NCBI GenBank assembly: GCA_024867545.1
Contig: JANFNE010000052.1
Location: 434,001 to 498,000, forward strand
Length of the DNA: 64,000 nt
Source of the DNA: Phytopythium helicoides
Lineage: Eukaryota > Oomycota > Peronosporomycetes > Pythiales > Pythiaceae
Direction of reading: 5' to 3'
Under the pieces are notes generated by a model. That model saw only the letters and a program-made list of their open reading frames with translations. It was not told the origin of the DNA and did no database searches. The position numbers and the translations under genes were made by a program. Shown piece after piece: positions 1 to 9,387 of the stretch; positions within the stretch are counted from its first letter, which is position 1, and each line of letters starts with the position of its first letter.

Positions 1-572
1 CACCAAACCGAGCACGTTGACACCGTAGAAAAGACACTCGTATAGACCTACAGCTCTGTAGCTGTGCTGACGCGTTGCTCGCACGCTTACTACAGGATGT
101 AGATGAAAGCTTTTCTGCCCCTCTACTGCATTGCGCGCTCCTGTAGTTGTCACTGCTTCGAGCTATGAGCGGCACTTGTGAGGTTATTTCGTTGCCTTTC
201 AACATTTGAAATCGAACTAACTCAATTTTTATTGGCTAAAACAATTGAATAGTTGAGTTTTAGCCAATGAAATCGACACGTCGATTGGGCCGACGATTCA
301 GGCGTCTCAGCTGAACCAAGTCGGCAAATTTGACAATAACAGAGGCTGCAGTGCGGGTTGGAAGGCCGCAGAGGTGTCAAAATGGAGCTGAGGGTCTTTC
401 CTTGCGGATGCAGCAGCCTGGGGGAGCGCTGGGGGCCGAGGGGACGAGCGCGGCGATCCGCGGCTTCTTCGCCTGCAGCTTGGCGATTGTTTGCTACTGT
501 AGTGGGTTATTTTTTGTCGGCGATTGGCAGAAAAGAGTAATTGTTTTTGACGAATCAGATGAGTAATCCCGT
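1..572. other. Upstream region of the CRN-like gene, no gene seen
   Basis: No convincing coding sequence on either strand; the short open frames lack recognisable protein character. It is the 5' flank of the CRN-like gene starting at 573 and contains one clear hairpin (231-268, listed separately). Confidence 0.5.
231..268. promoter_or_regulatory. Inverted CCAAT-type hairpin upstream of the CRN-like gene
   Basis: A perfect 12-bp inverted repeat (attggctaaaac / gttttagccaat) with a 14-nt AT-rich loop. Each arm ends in ATTGG or CCAAT, so a CCAAT box faces outwards in both directions. It lies about 305 bp before the ATG at 573. A regulatory role is inference; a short foldback relic is the alternative. 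Confidence 0.3.
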
Positions 573-2429
573 ATGAGCCAACGAGTTCGGAACATCGGAA
601 TCTCGGTCGAAGGCATTGCTGGAAAAGAGATGGCGCGCAAAGTGTGGTTCCAGCTCGTGGACGCTGCAACTCGCGCCGTGTACGCGGACACCGTGGCAGG
701 CTTAGTGCGGCTGCCTGAAGAAGCTGAGTATATTGCTGATTTCAGCGAGGCGGTTTTCGCCAAGGTTTCGCGCGCTCTTCCTGTGAACGTGATTGCAGCC
801 AACCTGCGAGTCTACGCGAATAGAGCAGCGTATGATGTCGAGAATGCCCAGCCTTTGCCGCCGCGGACCCCACTGATTGGTCTGGGTGACGACGAGCTCA
901 TAGTGGAAGTGCCGCAGCGAGAGCGTGGCGAGATAGATTCTTATCTTTGTAAAGATGGTATCAACCCTCTAGCACCTCATCTCAAGCGCGAGGAGCTTCT
1001 CAGTCGTGTCTACGCGATGAGAAACCACCGATTCATCCTCTTCTTATCGCCAGCAGCGTCGGGGAAGTCGTCGTTGTTGTCACTATTTGCTCGGAGATAT
1101 CCTGACTTGAAGTGCATCTACGCCTCTTTTATTAATCCAGAGATATCGGCGGCTGACAATCTCCGCTCATGCGGGATCGACATCGACAATAAAACAACGA
1201 CGAACCTCGATCCGAGTCGCAAGAACATTGTTATGCTGGATGATGCTCAAGCGAAGTATCACGAGACGGGGTTTTGGAGCACCTTGATCAAGGGTGCTCC
1301 GTATTGGTTACCAGGCAATATTACCTTCATCATATGCGCGACGCATGCTCTCGAAGGTGGAGTGGATAGTCCAGAGGAGTTCCAATCGCTTGTAACGTTC
1401 GGCCGAAACAATTTCTTGTTGAGTGACGAGGAGGCACACGAATTCTTGGCATTGCCTTTACCAATCGGATTGCCCAACGAGTTGAAGAAGCAACACTTCA
1501 TGGAGCTGCTGATTCGCGAGTGCAATGGACTTATCGGTGCGTTGCGTATTTCAGTGGACGCAGTGGTGGCCTGTTTTGCCGAGAGCCGAGCTACATCAGA
1601 GACCGACTTGGTTTCGTACTACCTATCCCAAGATTTCCTGCATCAAATGGCACGATGCTTTGGTAGCAAACACATGAGACCGACAAGCTCGGAGCTCCGG
1701 CAGTTTTTGATCGAATGCCTTGCTGTTGCACCGAATGAGCTCTACTTGGAGTCGGAGCTCACAGAAGCAGAGAATCGTTACTTTGTGACTCTGAAGAAAG
1801 CTGGTATTCTGGTCGTAGATGTAATTCAGCAAGTGCAATTTTCATCTCCATTGGCAGAGAAGTACTACTTCAAGTGGCTTTTTCCGACTCGTGCATTTGC
1901 CAATCCATCATCACTACATGAACTGATCAAGAGAGTGCTTAGCAACATGTCGGCGCGTGTGCTACAGCAGTCTGTGGTTGACAGCACGAACTTCCCCAAG
2001 GAAGCTACATTCCAGCATCTATTCATGGAAGGTCTCGCTTTGAACACCACTCCGACGTGCTCGATTTGCCCAGAGTTGTCACGCGTATTCCCATCACATC
2101 AAACAACTGGTGGAGGCCAGCCACCGAAGGTCAAAGGAGAAATCGACTTTTATCTCAATGGGGATCTGCGTTGGGGACTTGAGCTGCTCGTGAATGGAGA
2201 CAAGATCGGTGAGCACATGAGTCGATTCGCACCAGGTGGAAAGTATGTAGCACTTGCAATTCAGGACTATGCCGTTATTGACCTTCGAGGCAACGAGACT
2301 GGGGAACCCACTGGCGTCATTCTCATGGAAAAGCGGGTGTCGGTGTTTTTTCAACAAGGAAACTACTCAAGTTGCAAGTGCGTTTTTGGAATGGATGAGG
2401 ACATCTACGAGATTCCGTTGAAAGGTTAG
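573..2429 (+). CDS. Crinkler-like protein: CRN header, P-loop NTPase, REase-type nuclease
   Basis: Single-exon ATG frame of 618 aa. Residues about 20-115 resemble the alternative CRN header (KVWFQLVD near the start, LIGLGDDELIVEVP at its end). A P-loop NTPase follows: Walker A SPAASGKSS at about 159-167 and Walker B-like NIVMLDDAQ at about 218. A helical linker leads to a C-terminal PD-(D/E)xK-type fold (GEIDFYLNG near 522, LELLVNGDK near 537, then GGKY and VIDLRG). This header-NTPase-REase order is the architecture described for CRN proteins of oomycetes and other eukaryotes, thought to descend from inter-organismal conflict systems. No signal peptide is visible, which is common for CRNs. 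Known members act in the nucleus of host cells or in self/non-self contexts; which applies here cannot be read from sequence. The frame is intact with no break. Confidence 0.8.
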   Translation: MSQRVRNIGISVEGIAGKEMARKVWFQLVDAATRAVYADTVAGLVRLPEEAEYIADFSEAVFAKVSRALPVNVIAANLRVYANRAAYDVENAQPLPPRTPLIGLGDDELIVEVPQRERGEIDSYLCKDGINPLAPHLKREELLSRVYAMRNHRFILFLSPAASGKSSLLSLFARRYPDLKCIYASFINPEISAADNLRSCGIDIDNKTTTNLDPSRKNIVMLDDAQAKYHETGFWSTLIKGAPYWLPGNITFIICATHALEGGVDSPEEFQSLVTFGRNNFLLSDEEAHEFLALPLPIGLPNELKKQHFMELLIRECNGLIGALRISVDAVVACFAESRATSETDLVSYYLSQDFLHQMARCFGSKHMRPTSSELRQFLIECLAVAPNELYLESELTEAENRYFVTLKKAGILVVDVIQQVQFSSPLAEKYYFKWLFPTRAFANPSSLHELIKRVLSNMSARVLQQSVVDSTNFPKEATFQHLFMEGLALNTTPTCSICPELSRVFPSHQTTGGGQPPKVKGEIDFYLNGDLRWGLELLVNGDKIGEHMSRFAPGGKYVALAIQDYAVIDLRGNETGEPTGVILMEKRVSVFFQQGNYSSCKCVFGMDEDIYEIPLKG

Positions 2430-2681
2430 CTGAGGTTCAAACGACTGAACGAGACGGTGACTCCACCACGCTACCATCGATCCACCTGATCTCTTTTTGG
2501 TTTATGAATTGAATAGCATTCTCTGTACCAGTCGTTTGTCCGCATCATATCGCCGCCGGTGCTCGAGAATATGTATGCTCGTGTAGGTATCCTTGAACAC
2601 GATCACGATAGCAGTTCCTTCTTCGTGGGGTCGTCCGTTTACTTCTTTGGAGTGGCAGCTACGCAATAAGAGAGCTGGAGC

Positions 2682-3544
2682 TTGGTGTCGCTGCTGTTAG
2701 CTGACGCGCTGCGTCCTACGAATCCGGCAAAGGGCGGCGCTGCATGGGAGGACCTCGACGATGACGACTTTGAGACGCTGTTGAACACGTCTGATGCGTC
2801 GGCCCCGAATGTGCGTCCGAAGGGCTTGACCACCATTTTTAACCGGTTGTCGCTTTACAGCCAAGAGTCTTGGGCCAAGACAAGACGACCAACTTTCGCA
2901 ACAGGATCGCCATCGAGACTGGAATCGAGCAGTACAAGCAGCACCTGTGGCAGCCTATTGCGGTCAAGACCATCACTGGCGATGAACTCAATTTGATATC
3001 TCACTACACGACCACCGTGCGCATGGTGGAGGGCTACCCGGCCAGCGTACGGCTGCCCACAGCGAGTATGCTCATCGACTCCTCGATAGAGAGCATGACC
3101 GTTGGCAACACCGTTGTGGTTGAGCGCGTGAGCCTAGACTCGATTGTCACAAGTACGAGCTGACTGCAGCTAATCGCTGGCAGCAACTCGGAGATCTACT
3201 CGAGCGCCAGTCACCACTTCTTTCCTATGATGACGTGCTCAGTGCTTGGCCAGTATCTTCAGAACGAGAGCAAGATTGAGTATCTGTTCGATAGACACGA
3301 CGCGCTGGAGCGGTTCCAGAAATAAGCAAAAGTCCTCCCGCGGCTCAATGCCCAACGTCAAAATATCATCGACTCAGTGGACCTGCTGACTACGTCTACG
3401 TCCAACATTACGTCAGTGGCAGCGAAGCCTGGCCACCAGTTGCGGATCGACACGCTGAAGCTGTTCAACAGCGTTGACACCACGTGTCTGAACAACGTGG
3501 ACTTCATTGACGACTACAACCGAGACGACAACGTCTTTGAATGA
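2682..3544 (+). pseudogene. Broken gene of unknown function (one frameshift, two stops)
   Basis: A protein-like reading runs from about 2682 in one frame (acidic stretch WEDLDDDDFETLL) and switches near 2870 to the next frame (DKTTNFRNRIAIETGIEQYK). It is then interrupted by TGA at 3161 and TAA at 3323 before a final TGA at 3542-3544. Reading through the stops keeps a coherent protein character of roughly 285 aa (for example SVLGQYLQNESKIEYLFDRH). There is no ATG at the apparent 5' end, so the start is probably lost. I do not recognise the family. It lies downstream of the CRN-like gene on the same strand; no link in function is shown. Confidence 0.5.
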
Positions 3545-4427
3545 AAACTCGAACAGCGAGATCAGTTTTAATACTACTGACATGCAGAGGAATGTGGGAG
3601 GGGATTCGATGTGTGTGAGGGGAAGAGGATCGAGTAATGGAGCACGGAAGAGCGGAAAGGCTGTGACGGCCATGGTGGAGCTTTACATGGCGATTTGTTT
3701 GACGTCGCGGAATTTTCTAGTCGGAAGTTGCACCGAAGTGATTGAAATTCATCCATCAAGTGCGAATGGATCTCGACGTCGCTCTGTGAGGGATGGAGCA
3801 AAACTCCAGTGAGTGAGTTTGATTCGCCTCGTTCGCTGCCTCCGTGTGCAAAGCCCCCAGTGTCCACGAGAGTGCGAGCTTTGCACTTCGTCTCCCTTGT
3901 CGGTTCTTGAAGCACGGACGATGGCAGCTCCTGGAACCAGATGCGTCTGCATCTCCACCTCATCGATATAACTCTCTCCTTCGTCTATCCCTGTCTGCTC
4001 CTCTTCCATCCACGTTCCTCTCCGTCGATCTACGAGATCGGATCAACAGTTCCTGTCCACCCGTGAACCGCCTTTCAACTCCAAAACCGATAGACTTCAA
4101 AGATGGTGAGACCAACAACTCGCTGCACGTCGTCTTCTTGCCGCGGTGCTGCTGTTGATGCGAACGTTGTCGTCTCTGACTTGGAGCTCTATGTCACCTC
4201 CAGGTGCGCCAATCACCCGCTTTTTCAGCTTTGCACAATCCGTCCCACTCCCGTGTCATCCCTCCCTCTCTTCCTACAGTCGCCATTCAAACCCGCGACG
4301 TCGCCCACCCTGGTCACCTGCTTCAAGCGCCGCAATCTTGCCTGCTACGTCGGACTCCGGGAAGAGCTCGCGCACTCTTCAACTCGCAGACTTTCAAGCA
4401 CCCAAGACTCTCTCGCTCCTCGTCAAG
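3545..4427. other. Upstream region of the SDR gene
   Basis: No gene recognised. The last 250 bp are C/T-rich and pyrimidine-tract-like, as expected for an oomycete promoter and 5' UTR. Several short overlapping frames exist on both strands, but none continues the SDR protein convincingly, so I start that gene at 4428. Confidence 0.45.
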
Positions 4428-5303
4428 ATGCTGGGCTGGCTGTTCGGCTGGCTGTGGGAAAAATCCGTGCGCGGCGACGTGGTGCTGGTCACGGGCGGCG
4501 CCATGGGCATCGGCCGGCTGTTCGCGCTCAAGTTCGCGGCGCGGGGGGCCATCGTTGTCATTTGGGACCTGCACGAGGACCTCGGGACCAAGGTGGTGGC
4601 CGAGATCGAGGCCATGGACTCCCCCGGCGCCTCCAAGAAGGCCTACTTCTTCCAGGTCGACGTGACTGACAGGGAAAAAGTCTACGCGACGGGCAAGCTC
4701 GTCACGGAGCAGCTCGGCGGAGTCGACATCCTCATCAACAACGCTGGCATCGTCGGCGGAAAGCCCATCCTCGAGTCCTCAGACCGCATGATCGAGCGCA
4801 CCATGAGTGTGAACGCCACCTCGCACTTCTGGACCATCAAAGCCTTCCTCCCGGGCATGCTGAGCCGCGACAAGGGCCACATCGTATCCCTCGCCAGCGC
4901 CGCCGGCGTCTTCGGATCGCCAGGGATGGTCGACTACGGCGCCAGCAAGTTTGCAGCCGTCGGCCTCATGTGGAGTCTGCGCCAGGAGCTGCAGGCCATG
5001 GGCAGGCGCAACATCCACACGACGCTGCTCTGCCCGTCCTTTATCGACACGGGCATGTTCGATGGCGTGGAGCCGCCCATGTTCACGCGGCTGCTCACTC
5101 CCGAGCGCGTTACCAACGAGTTCATGCGCGCCATTCTTCGCAACCAGTTCCGCGTGCTCACGCCCTCGTTCCTCTCGTTCCTCGAGTTTGCGGTCAAGGT
5201 CTTGCCCATGTGGCTCATCGACCTTTACGTTCGCATCACCAAGAGCAACCGCACCATGCACAACTTCCGCCAGAACCGCCCCCACGCGCTGAAGGAGGAG
5301 TAA
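4428..5303 (+). CDS. Short-chain dehydrogenase/reductase, SDR16C/retinol dehydrogenase-like
   Basis: 291 aa from the ATG that begins MLGWLFGWLWEKS. The same frame is open further upstream, but that part is low-complexity and not SDR-like. A hydrophobic N-terminal anchor is followed by the NAD(P)-binding motif TGGAMGIG (about 22-29), the NNAG motif (about residue 101), the catalytic Ser region SLASAAG, and the YxxxK pair in VDYGASKFAA (about 167-175). The C-terminal part has a hydrophobic segment (FLEFAVKVLPMWLIDLY) and basic tail, as in membrane-associated SDR16C, DHRS3 and 17-beta-HSD11-type enzymes, which oxidise or reduce retinoid- or steroid-like substrates on the ER or lipid droplets. 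The precise substrate is unknown. No introns are needed. Confidence 0.85.
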   Translation: MLGWLFGWLWEKSVRGDVVLVTGGAMGIGRLFALKFAARGAIVVIWDLHEDLGTKVVAEIEAMDSPGASKKAYFFQVDVTDREKVYATGKLVTEQLGGVDILINNAGIVGGKPILESSDRMIERTMSVNATSHFWTIKAFLPGMLSRDKGHIVSLASAAGVFGSPGMVDYGASKFAAVGLMWSLRQELQAMGRRNIHTTLLCPSFIDTGMFDGVEPPMFTRLLTPERVTNEFMRAILRNQFRVLTPSFLSFLEFAVKVLPMWLIDLYVRITKSNRTMHNFRQNRPHALKEE

Positions 5304-5461
5304 CTTTCTGGACTACAAGGTGTAGCACCTGCGTGCAGCAGAGTCTCCGCCATGTTGTGTGTGTGAGTGACGAAAATGCAATGCCCTCTTTGACCAATTT
5401 GACATGTTGTACGATCCAATCTCAAAGCGACGCCTGGATCCAAATTCGAGAGATCCTCCCT

Positions 5462-6380
5462 ATGAATATCATGCAGGAGGCAGATCGAGCACTTCTGCTC
5501 CTTGGTAGCGCGTTTGGGCGGCGACTTGCAGCAGGAGAGGGTGAATGGAGCGGTGTCCCCGAAGTGGTCCGATCGGCGTTTTTGCTGCTAGCGCGGACGT
5601 TGCGCAGTGTTGACACCCGACTTTCACGGTTGGAGGGAGGGGTACTCGATCCTCTTGTTGCCGACCACAGACACAACTTTCTCAAGAAGTTGGAACACGT
5701 GAAGGAAACTGCAGCTGAAGCAATGAGCCATGAAGAAGAATTTGAGAGGAAGCTCCGAGAACTCACCATGACCTTGCAGCAATCAAAAGGTGCGTACGAT
5801 GAGATCTTGGCGCCAGAGTTGGTGAGAATTCTCATATAAAACGATAGAAAAATGCAGGCGACGCTCAGAGAAGCTAAGCGAGCGCATCGCTCAAGTCGTC
5901 GCCATCCAAGAAACTATGGGAGAGCAACTAAAAAGAATGGAACACAAGATTAGTGGATACGATCTCGAATCTCTCCATGAAACAAATAGTTCGTGCCATA
6001 ACCCCAGCAATCAAATAAACTCTGAAGAGATTGTGCAAGACAACCAAGAAGAAAAATACCAAGAAGAGATCCATAAAGGTCAACCTGTATTGGATCGACA
6101 ACCAAGTAATTCAAGTCTGCTAAAAGAGCTACCACACCCTCACCATGCTTCGAAGAGCTTCCAGATGCCGAAGCTGTCGAGTGCGCACCAACGGCTGGTC
6201 TCGATGCGAGAGCGGTACGCTGAGGCAAAGCGCCGCCAACAACAGAGTGTTATCCACTTAGATGGTTCGAAGCATCCGATAACAGTAACCCAAGCATTTT
6301 CACAACTCAGTCGAGCTGGAGGAACAGTTGAGGGGGCTTCACACCACGACCACAATTTTGCTGATAAAACTCTTCATTAG
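5462..6380 (+). CDS. Coiled-coil protein of unknown function, two exons
   Basis: Exon 1 begins at ATG 5462 (MNIMQEADRALLLLG; an earlier in-frame ATG at 5381 is possible) and ends at 5789 before the donor GTGCGT. Exon 2 starts at 5869 after CTCAG and ends with TAG at 6380. Splicing out 5790-5868 (79 nt) keeps frame and joins two halves of one coiled coil (LRELTMTLQQSK then EKLSERIAQVVAIQETM). The rest is polar and low in hydrophobic residues, with a basic stretch (HQRLVSMRERYAEAKRRQQ). I do not recognise a family. The last 74 bases overlap the 3' end of the opposite-strand gene ending at 6307, so the two genes are convergent and overlapping. Confidence 0.55.
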
Positions 6381-7201
6381 CATGACGTACAACAGCAATT
6401 GCTTGTGAGAGGTCCATGCACTCAGCAAGCTCAAAGATACGAAGCCTGGCTGCCTGCCAAAGCAGATCTGCTGAAGTGAATCCAGCACGAGGATTTTGAC
6501 GGCGCTTATCACACTGGTGAAATGCGTTTGCACCACATGTAACTGCTACAATCCACTGATTAAATATGGCCGCGGCACCTTCTTGGCAGGTAAACTTGTG
6601 GGCCATTGAGTCTCTAGCTTTTACTTTACCCGCAGCATCGTCTGTATTGATAATGAAGCTTTGAGTTGAAGAGCAAACCACAATAGATTCGATACTGGCT
6701 AAGGAAAGAACCCATTTTCGACTCTGATGGGATTTCTCCGTCACAGCTTCGAAAACTAGCATTTCCCCATTGTCTTGAATCTTCAATATTCCTTTCTTTA
6801 TCTCGGCTGCTTCGCCTTCACTACATTCATATTGAGCTCGGATGCCACGTTTCGCAGCATGGAGTGCTTTGAAGTATGTTGTCTACCCGATCACCATGCC
6901 TGGCTTAGTACCTAGAAAGCACAGTTAAGATGGAAAAGATCGACGTACTTGCAATAGATTGACTCGCTGGGGCAGTGAAAGCGCTGACGTCTAGGATCGG
7001 CAGTGGTGCAGTGATGAGAATTGCTCAACCTGCTACAGCTGTTCACATACGATCGCTTACCTGAGGAGTTACTTCACTATCTAACTCCAAGAGAACCTGA
7101 TCAAGGATTAGAAGTGGTCACTTATGACTTGCAGTACGCAGAGTGCTTTGACAAACCTGAAAGAGCTGTTGCACTGCACGAGGATGCAGCGAAAGACTCA
7201 T
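6307..7201 (-). CDS. Four-exon gene with a PH-like domain
   Basis: Spliced from the reverse strand: 7201-7157, 7096-7061, 6990-6949, 6882-6307. Introns of 60, 70 and 66 nt have GTTTGT/ATCAG, GTAAGC/CCTAG and GTACGT/GGTAG borders. All exons join in phase 0, giving 232 aa that begin MSLSLHPRAVQQLFQ. The join removes three in-frame stops, which supports the model. Residues about 60-160 look like a PH-type fold: alternating strands (GILKIQDNG, MLVFEAV, WVLSLASIESIVV, SFIINT, HKFTCQ) then a C-terminal helix with a central Trp (AAAIFNQWIVAV). This would suggest binding of lipid or protein at membranes, but the fold call is by eye. It is divergent from the methyltransferase gene at 7404, about 200 bp away. 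Confidence 0.6.
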
Positions 7202-7403
7202 CTTTCGCAATGAAGTTGTAAACGAAAATGTCACCGAAAACGGATACAGCTTGCTAATTTTAGATGGTAGTTTTTACAAGTTGGAGTAATGTAACGAATG
7301 CGAGGTAGCTCTGCTGTTCCAAACAAAAGTTAACGATCGCTTTGAGATTAGTTGCTGCGCAATTCTTTCTCGTGTCCAAACACCGATCGACGGCAGCCCT
7401 GAT

Positions 7404-8654
7404 ATGGAAACGATAGCTGCTCAAGAGAACAATACTATCTCTTGGTTTGATTCCGGTGCTTTGCACACTCTTGGAGCAGATATTCCAAGCAATCTTGAAA
7501 TATGGAGGCTGCGATTGCGCTTCGGACTGCCAAAGCAGATTACTGCAGGGAAGCTGTTTCGTGTTGCTATCGACCTCGTGGATGAAATGGGGAAACCTCC
7601 AACGATAGAACTGGAGAAGCCAAAATTGCTGATTCAATTAAAACAGACTGACTGCGTCAATACTGAAACATCACAATCTCTTTTGCATCTAGTGGAGATC
7701 CCGAATGCATCAAGAGCTCGTTGGACGTTTGACATCGCAATCGAAGGAGATCCAATGAGCTATTATCTGATGATAAAGGTGGATTCAAATGGTGAGCAGA
7801 GTCAGATCAGCCGATTTCACAAAGCATTCCAGCGATTTTGTGTGCACAGCACCTGGGTCGACAACAACATTCTCGTTCTTCCTCTAGAATCTGACCGAAT
7901 TCAGGTTGCTGATTCATCGGTTAAACAAGACAAGGAATCCGTCAAGTCAACAATCTGTCGCCGCATGTTCAGTGTTGCTGACCCCAATCTAAGCTCGCCT
8001 AAACTCAGCCAGCCTTACCACCTTCTTACTATTACTGAGAATTACGGCGATGCGATGGGTGCACATGTGTGGGATGCGTCCATTTTCTTGAGCTTTGCCC
8101 TTATCGAGGCACGTAAGTGCAGCGAGTTTCCTATAGCTATGATGGAGCTTGGCGCTGGTTGTGGTCTCTTTGGATCTATTTTCCGCATGCTCTATCGATC
8201 TCAAAGCCCAACCATGGTCCTCACAGAGCGCCCCGAAAGTATTCCCCTGCTACAGTCGAACTTGGTGGCCTTAGACGAGCATGAAGATGAACACACGGTT
8301 GCCATCACTCCGCTGATATGGGGGCACCTGCCACTCCCAGATATTGTGGAGAGGCACTTTCAGGATAAAGCGTGCAGAATAGTATTTGCGGCTGACGTAC
8401 TATACTTCTGGGAGGCTCACGCTGCGCTTCTCGCCACGCTAGAAGCACTTGCTGCCTCCAATAGCGGCCTTCAGGCAATTATTGCACACAAGCACCGAGG
8501 TATTGCGACATCGAAAGCGCTTGAAGAGGTACTTTCAGCAAGTGACAAATCCAGTCCAGTCGAGTGCAAGAAAAGTTTATGGGATAGATGGAAAGTTGAG
8601 CGACTTGCTCAGTTGGGCCGAGTAGATCTGCTGCGATTTACTCGCCGTATTTGA
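7404..8654 (+). CDS. Protein methyltransferase of the METTL21/Methyltransf_16 type
   Basis: 416 aa from ATG 7404. The C-terminal half carries the family signature: GAHVWDASIFLS (cofactor-proximal W-D motif), SAM-binding motif I MELGAGCGLFG (about residues 246-256), an acidic strand-2 end (LTERPE), and AADVLYFWEAHAALLATL, matching the (D/A)DVxY motif of class I lysine methyltransferases of this family. Known members methylate lysines of chaperones, elongation factors or VCP. The N-terminal 190 residues contain beta-rich sequence that I cannot assign and that could be a substrate-recognition domain. One exon. It shares a bidirectional promoter region with the PH-like gene on the other strand. 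Confidence 0.75.
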   Translation: METIAAQENNTISWFDSGALHTLGADIPSNLEIWRLRLRFGLPKQITAGKLFRVAIDLVDEMGKPPTIELEKPKLLIQLKQTDCVNTETSQSLLHLVEIPNASRARWTFDIAIEGDPMSYYLMIKVDSNGEQSQISRFHKAFQRFCVHSTWVDNNILVLPLESDRIQVADSSVKQDKESVKSTICRRMFSVADPNLSSPKLSQPYHLLTITENYGDAMGAHVWDASIFLSFALIEARKCSEFPIAMMELGAGCGLFGSIFRMLYRSQSPTMVLTERPESIPLLQSNLVALDEHEDEHTVAITPLIWGHLPLPDIVERHFQDKACRIVFAADVLYFWEAHAALLATLEALAASNSGLQAIIAHKHRGIATSKALEEVLSASDKSSPVECKKSLWDRWKVERLAQLGRVDLLRFTRRI

Positions 8655-8663
8655 TAAATGCAA

Positions 8664-9242
8664 TCAACGTTTTGAATACAGATCGAGCGTTTTACTTTTC
8701 GAGAAGGATTGTGATTGGGCATTCTTGATGCAAATCGCGTGCCAAGAATTGGCGTGACTAGCATCGTGGAAGTACGCCTTCGTGCCCGTCAGGCCCACGT
8801 AGAAGACAATACTCATCGTGGAGACCAACGCTACTGAAATGCAATCTACGTGGAAGTTCGCGGTTTGATTTCCATTACAGCGAGCACAGCCAGCAGAGAT
8901 TTCTAGATCATGAAGCGAGGATTGTACATTTACTCACTATGCATCGAACTAGCTACTCCTTCAATAGTACAGCATAAGTACAAGTGAAAATCGACTTGAT
9001 TCAGATCAAGATATCCCAGCGTCAGCGGTGGAATGGAAAGACGTGAACCGCGACCTGGCGTCTCACGAAGTAGACCCCCACGCAAATCATCGGTTCGCGG
9101 GAGGTACCATGGCAATTTGAAGTGCTCAGAAACATGTTGCACCTGTTCTCGCCTGGGGCGTGAACGAATTCAAATTCCAACGAGTAGTAGAGAGGTAGCT
9201 CGTGCTGCTCATGCCGTGCAGTAGGAGCTTGACGACCGCCAT
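8664..9242 (-). CDS. Tentative three-exon small gene, possible membrane segment
   Basis: Proposed by splicing on the reverse strand: 9242-9143, 9054-8938, 8833-8664. Introns of 88 and 104 nt start GTGCAA and GTGAGT and end CCAG and TTTCAG. The parts join in frame to 128 aa starting MAVVKLLLHGMSSTSY and ending at TGA 8664-8666. The last exon reads ALVSTMSIVFYVGLTG, a likely transmembrane stretch, then a polar tail. The downstream intron is the better supported one; the first exon is less certain because two other frames are also open there. No family recognised. Without this gene the 8655-9387 interval would be empty. Confidence 0.35.
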
Positions 9243-9387
9243 GAACGTGTTGAAGTCTCCACTGAATTAGTCGATTCCCACACAAGTGCCACGTCACTCT
9301 CCCATTTACAACCCATCGCCTCATGATTTTCCTGACGGTCTCATTTGCGCTTCTTCGCCTTCGTCACTATCAACAACAACCGCCGCC

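Noticed and set aside
7021..7221. Forward 66-codon frame
   Set aside because: It starts at TTG directly after stops and is antisense to exons 1-2 of the PH-like gene.
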